Both the position numbers and the translations under genes were made by a program. The notes under the pieces were generated by a model. The model searched no databases. It had not been told where the DNA came from and saw only the letters and a program-made list of their open reading frames with translations. From Vesta saturnalis (Eukaryota > Arthropoda > Insecta > Coleoptera > Lampyridae), in NCBI GenBank assembly GCA_036346205.1, contig JARFJB010002415.1:218501-282500 (forward strand): a DNA stretch of 64,000 nt. The letters run 5' to 3'. Shown one piece after another: positions 58,972 to 64,000 of this stretch. Each line of letters opens with the position of its first letter. The first letter of the stretch is position 1.

Positions 58972-59460
58972 TTCGCCGACTTGCTGAAAACATTTCGAAG
59001 AATACCTTAACATTAGCGTACTTTTCGCTTATTCATAGCTACTTCATTATTGCGTGGGGCAACGGTGCGTATTCATCTCGATTTTTTCCCTTCAACGTCG
59101 TGCAATACGGATTTTGGGTGGTTTCGGGTGTAAGGAAAATTGTAGGAAACTCTTTATCGAATTAAAATATTAACCGTGTCGAGTTTGTTTATACTAAACT
59201 GCTTATGTCAAGTCTATAAAAGATAAGAAGATCACATATTCATAACTACTCTACGAGAATATGTAATGACATTTACAACTAATTCTATACATTAACCAAA
59301 GTATATAAAAGCTTTGTAAATTTATTTGGAAATTTTTTTAATATTCTACCTACTGAAATTAGAAACTTAGAGTACAAAACATTCAGAAATAAAATTAAAT
59401 TATTTTTAATAAAAAATCCATTTGATAGTATTGCTGAATTTTTATTATTATTATTAATTA

Positions 59461-60660
59461 AAACAAAACTGATGGTAATTATTCGATTTTATATGCTATA
59501 GTCCACGTACGATAGTGCTTTTGTTAATGACACATTCTATTGTAGATATCGATGTGTAAACAAATTTGTTAAACGTGCATTAAATACCGGTTTATGCATT
59601 AGAACGTAGGGCATAGGATATATTTACTTGCTGCATAATCAAATATTAGTCACCTACTTATTAATATTAATAATTAATCAAAATACCTACATGTATTTCG
59701 TACGGAATTGCAGCTGTAAAAAGTGTTATTCACGATGATCAAACAATGTATAAATTGAAACAGTGGAAAGCAGTACCTACGCCTTTGTACTTCCGTAAAA
59801 TAAGATCGTAATCGGATTACGCTCAGCCTATATGTTTTAAGACCACTTATAACCTTGTGCAACCAACATTTTCGTCAGGCAGAATGACATAAGTTCTAGA
59901 AAAAATACACAAATTAGTTGTAAAACGACTAGGCAAGGACTCGTATATGAGGAGTTTCCAAAGATAAAAAACTATGGTGTGGAAAGTTGGGATGTCGAGT
60001 ACAAACTTAAAAGGGAAAGAAAAAGAGTAGAATTTGAGTATAGTCATATTAGCTGTAATTAAAAATATGTTCCTTTGTACGGAAATTATTAATTTGATGA
60101 ACAACGTTGCTAAGGACGTGAGTCATTGTTGAAGGTAATTACGTTTTCATAAGTTTTAACTTACTGGAACTGCACTTTCTACGTACCAACCCTCTTACCC
60201 GCTATTCTTCGACTGCTGAAAACCGACTCGTTTCTGTAGCGCATCGCGAAGTTTCTTAGATGTTACCCTACTGATGTACTACTTGGGTACAATCGATTTG
60301 ATTTGACCTAAATGTTCGTAATCATAATTGAAATACCGCTGCAAATTGTACTAATACATCCACATCAAAAAATTGTTTTTTTGTAAATAACTCGAAAACG
60401 ATTAACTTTACAAAAAAAATACAAGAATGCTATTCGATCAGAAATTTGATATTCTATCTAATACCAAAATTTCCTGTGGGGGGTTCCAAAATCGAGTTTT
60501 TTTGGAAATATTTCGAAAATAACAAAATTTTCGAAAAAATTGCAAAAACACTTTTTGTGAGACATTATCTTGTAAACCGTTTGTTGTACAGAAAAATTAT
60601 AGGAACAAAAAATACTCACAATTATATTACTAATCAGTAATCACATATCAAAAGCAAAAA
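59461..60660. other. No gene seen
   Basis: AT-rich. 60,360-60,620 has repeated CGAAAACGATTAACTTTA and TTTCGAAAATAAC-type phrases, perhaps a diverged repeat. No coding evidence. Confidence 0.4.
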
Positions 60661-60814
60661 AATAAATATTTGCAAAAGGGGTATTTACCTCCCAATTTTA
60701 CCCCTTTCCACATACCCCACTGACCCAAAAACAATCAGTCGCTTTGGGTAGTTGACATCTATATGTGTGCCCAATTTCAAGTTGATATGTGAAGTCCTTC
60801 GAAAGATATGGCGT

Positions 60815-61600
<786 letters not shown>

Positions 61601-61612
61601 GTAATTATACGC

Positions 61613-64000
61613 TATTCACCAGCGGAAACGACAGGCGAGGACTGGAAGTGGGATTTTTCATGAAATATACTTTAGAAGAAGATGTAAAACATTTTGATCG
61701 ACAATCGGAAAGATATACTGCATCAGAATAAAAACAACTTATAAAATGATAACGGTAATCAACGTTCATGCCCCAACAGAGGAAAAAGAAGAAGAAATAG
61801 ATGCAGTCCTAGAAGACATAGTGCGAAAAACTCCAAAGATGGACTGTAAGATAATTATAGGCGATATGAATGCAATAGTAGGCAAGGAAGAGATATATAG
61901 AGAAATCATAGGAAGTGAAAGCAGGGATGAGGATAGTAATGACAATAGACTAAGGCTAATCATCACATTTGCAATAGAGCAAATAATGGAAATTATGAGT
62001 ACGTACTTCAAGAGGAAAATGTAAGGTCGTACCGCGAAGTTAATGGAGACTCAGATCATTTCCTCAAATAACAAAATTAAAATTGACTAAAACAGAAAAG
62101 AAAAAAGTAAAAATAAAAGGAGAGATAAAATACAACGTAAAGGAACTTCAGAAAGCCGATATAGCAGAAGAATATATATCATGTATAGAAGAAGATTACA
62201 AGGACAAGACACAACAAAATGAAGATGTAGAAGATGAATGGTGGAAGTTAGAAGAAGCAATAAAAAAAAACCACTCGGAACAATATGTCAAAAAATAAGA
62301 AGATCAAAAAACAACACTGGATGGATAAAAAAGAACAAAAAAAAATAAATAAAACGGATGTGCAGGACAGAAATACATGGAAGCGGAAACAAGGGAGATA
62401 GAAGAAAAATATAAGGAGAAAGAAATTAGGAATTTTTATAAAGACAAAAAATATTAGGACAGAATATAAAGATAAACGAATATACATTAGATGTAAAGAT
62501 GGAGAATTGCTAGGGACGCCACAGGAGATGAAAAATAGGTGGAGATGCACTTGGAAGAACTACTAAACCCTAAGCAAAGACCACAAGAGGAGGAAAACGA
62601 AATGGAAGAAGGAAGGCAACATATTGAAGCAGAGACTGAAATCAGAGGGCCGGAAGGAGAAGAAATTGAGGAAAGACTACAAAAAATGAAAAATAATAAA
62701 AGTTCGAGGAAGAACGGAATAGTAGCTGAAAACTTGGAGGGGAAATTGTGGTGAGTAAAGTACACGAACTAATTAAAGAAATATGGAACGCTGAAAAGAT
62801 GCCGCAACAGTGGTCCCAAGCAGTTCTAGTCCATGTATTTAAAAAAGGAGACGGTGCAGAAGCGGTAACTACAGGGGAATCGCATTATTGCATATTACTC
62901 ATATTACATACAAAGTCCTTGCGACACTATTCAAACGAAGGTTAGAAGCATACATTGAACCAGTTTTAGGAGAATATCAAGCGGGATACCGCAAGAACAG
63001 ATCCACAAGCGAACAAATTTTGATAGGGATGTATGAATATGAGATACCAACACATATGCTGTTCATAGATTTTAAATCAGTGTACGATTCGCTTATAAGG
63101 AAAATACTTTTCGATGCACTAAGATCACTACAAATCCCGGCAAAAATAGTAAAGCTGACATTAACAGGTACGAGATGTGTAGTAAAAGTGGATGGGGATA
63201 CAACAGATAGTTTTGAAGTTGATAGAGGTGTGCGGCAGGGTGACCCATTGTCAACGTAGCATTGGAAGTTACGATTAGGAAAAGCAGGATAAATAGAACC
63301 GGAACCCTGCTAAACAAAAGCCACCAGCGCCTTGCGTACACCGATGACATTCTATTAATGACATGAAATAGGAGAGAATTGGGAGAAGTTACAAGAAATT
63401 TGGTGCAAGCAGCAGAAGAAATGGGATTACAGATAAATGACACTAAAACCAAATACATGGAACTGAAAAATAGACAAGGGTCAATCAACAAAACAAACTT
63501 AAGTGTGCAAATGGGAAAATGGGAGGTTCGAGAATTTGGAGAAGTAGAAGAGTATGTGTATTTGGGGACATTAATTACCAACAAATGCAGTGAAGAAGAA
63601 GAAATAAGACGAAGAATAGCCAAAGGTAGTAGATGTGAAGGAAGTCTAAACCAATTAATAAGATCAAAATATATTTCTCACTTAATAAAACTATGAATCT
63701 ATAAAACAACATTATATGGATGTAAGACGTGGACCATAACAACGAAGATCCAACACAGCCTAGAGATTTGGGAAAGGAGGATACTACGAAGAATATTTGG
63801 AGGAAAAAAGGAAGAGGAAATATGGAAAGGACGCACTAATGTAGAAATATACGTACTGTACAGCCAACCTAGTATAACCCAAGTAATTAAGGCCCATAAG
63901 ATTGCAGTGGTTAGGACATTTCGAAAGACTATCTGAGAATAGAGTTGTAAAAGATATAAGGTGGAGAATCCCGGAGGTAAGAAGGTGAAGGGGCAAGCCG
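61613..64000 (+). pseudogene. RTE-type LINE, runs off the window
   Basis: Endonuclease: ITVINVHAPTEEKEEEI at about 61,750, CKIIIGDMNAIVGKEEIYRE at about 61,850 and NDNRLRLI. The central part has many frame changes. Reverse transcriptase: WSQAVLVHVFKKGD at about 62,810, GEYQAGYRKNRSTSEQI at about 62,970, HMLFIDFKSVYDSL (first Asp) at about 63,055, VDRGVRQGDPLS at about 63,220 and LAYTDDILLM at about 63,335 (Thr for the usual Ala). Then VQAAEEMGLQINDTKTKYM and a thumb with YVYLGTLIT and GCKTWTITTK. The order fits RTE/BovB-like elements. Adenine-rich coding strand; stops and frameshifts throughout. Confidence 0.8.

Larger units (their letters stand above)
57830..59460 (+). pseudogene. LINE with endonuclease and RT remnants, split by (TA)n
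   Basis: 57,839-58,213 gives the endonuclease end: VVLIGDFNVRFNLSDD, NSLDNTFINFSS and SDHYGQSLRL. RT pieces follow: VFPDALKIAIVVP-like at about 58,290, a TFLDLIHTFDCVSD motif at about 58,490 (first Asp) and CLLYADDMMVIS at about 58,783 (catalytic box). A thumb remnant has LQRRAIRILGG at about 59,095. (TA)n tracts interrupt it at 58,706-58,748 and 58,893-58,968. The 3' end carries (TTA)n at about 59,440. Deletions and stops make it inactive. Same style as the LINE at 50,748. Confidence 0.7.

Overview
This is a eukaryotic, almost certainly insect, nuclear segment. It is AT-rich, has spliced genes with short GT..AG introns, and is dominated by decayed transposable elements: Penelope-like, piggyBac, Gypsy, Jockey/CR1 and RTE LINEs, Polinton/Maverick, foldback elements and satellites. 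I see one likely host gene, a spliced secreted-type insect protein on the minus strand at 55,888-57,014. Its 5' exon or exons were not found.

Layout. 0.3-3.6 kb: a decayed multi-domain gene family with a FEN1/PIN-like nuclease core and a Cys-rich tail (-). 4.0-5.0 kb: inverted-repeat element with two hammerhead-like cores. 5.46-5.70 kb: a complete MITE with 20-bp TIRs and a 9-bp target duplication. 6.3-7.1 kb: piggyBac remnant. 7.2-8.0 kb: large foldback. 9.1-10.1 kb: degenerate tandem repeats. 10.3-11.5 kb: Penelope-like element with a hammerhead ribozyme motif. 13.0-14.2 kb: a ~115-bp satellite that recurs at 45.5 and 48.0 kb. 16.4-18.6 kb: LINE copy. 20.3-21.3 kb: Gypsy integrase. 21.4-23.8 kb: Jockey-type LINE cut by a Polinton fragment. 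23.8-36.0 kb: mosaic of Polinton pieces. 36-45 kb: mostly empty, with one DDE transposase scrap. 45.7-48.0 kb: second LINE copy, inserted inside the satellite. 48.9-55.5 kb: second Polinton-like element with long inverted repeats, itself interrupted by a LINE. 55.9-57.0 kb: host gene. 57.8-59.5 kb: LINE. 60.8-61.6 kb: long (CA)n. 61.6-64.0 kb: RTE-type LINE running off the window.

Polinton regions. The first mosaic keeps the 3' tip of the capsid-like gene, an intact packaging ATPase, an intact 377-residue Polinton-associated protein, a fibre-like protein, an integrase with chromodomain, two differently truncated type-B DNA polymerases on the minus strand, and the 5' half of a capsid-like gene. 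The order capsid tip, ATPase, associated protein, fibre, integrase on one strand, with polymerase on the other, is as expected for Polintons.

The most unusual part is a pair of divergent, intron-bearing, unrecognised genes, here called X and Y, found twice: at 32.8-35.5 kb and, decayed, at 49.5-52.7 kb. Both times they sit next to the same terminal repeat and near Polinton core genes. X has a Ser/Pro-rich N terminus, an acidic middle with a CxxC motif, and in the second copy a separate C-terminal region encoded across a 52-bp intron. Y carries about five spaced copies of a (S/D)P-x-C-x-x-x-F motif and ends in a hydrophobic segment. I could not assign either to a known family. Nearly every coding remnant in the window carries stops or frameshifts; the ATPase, the 377-residue protein and the host gene are the main exceptions.
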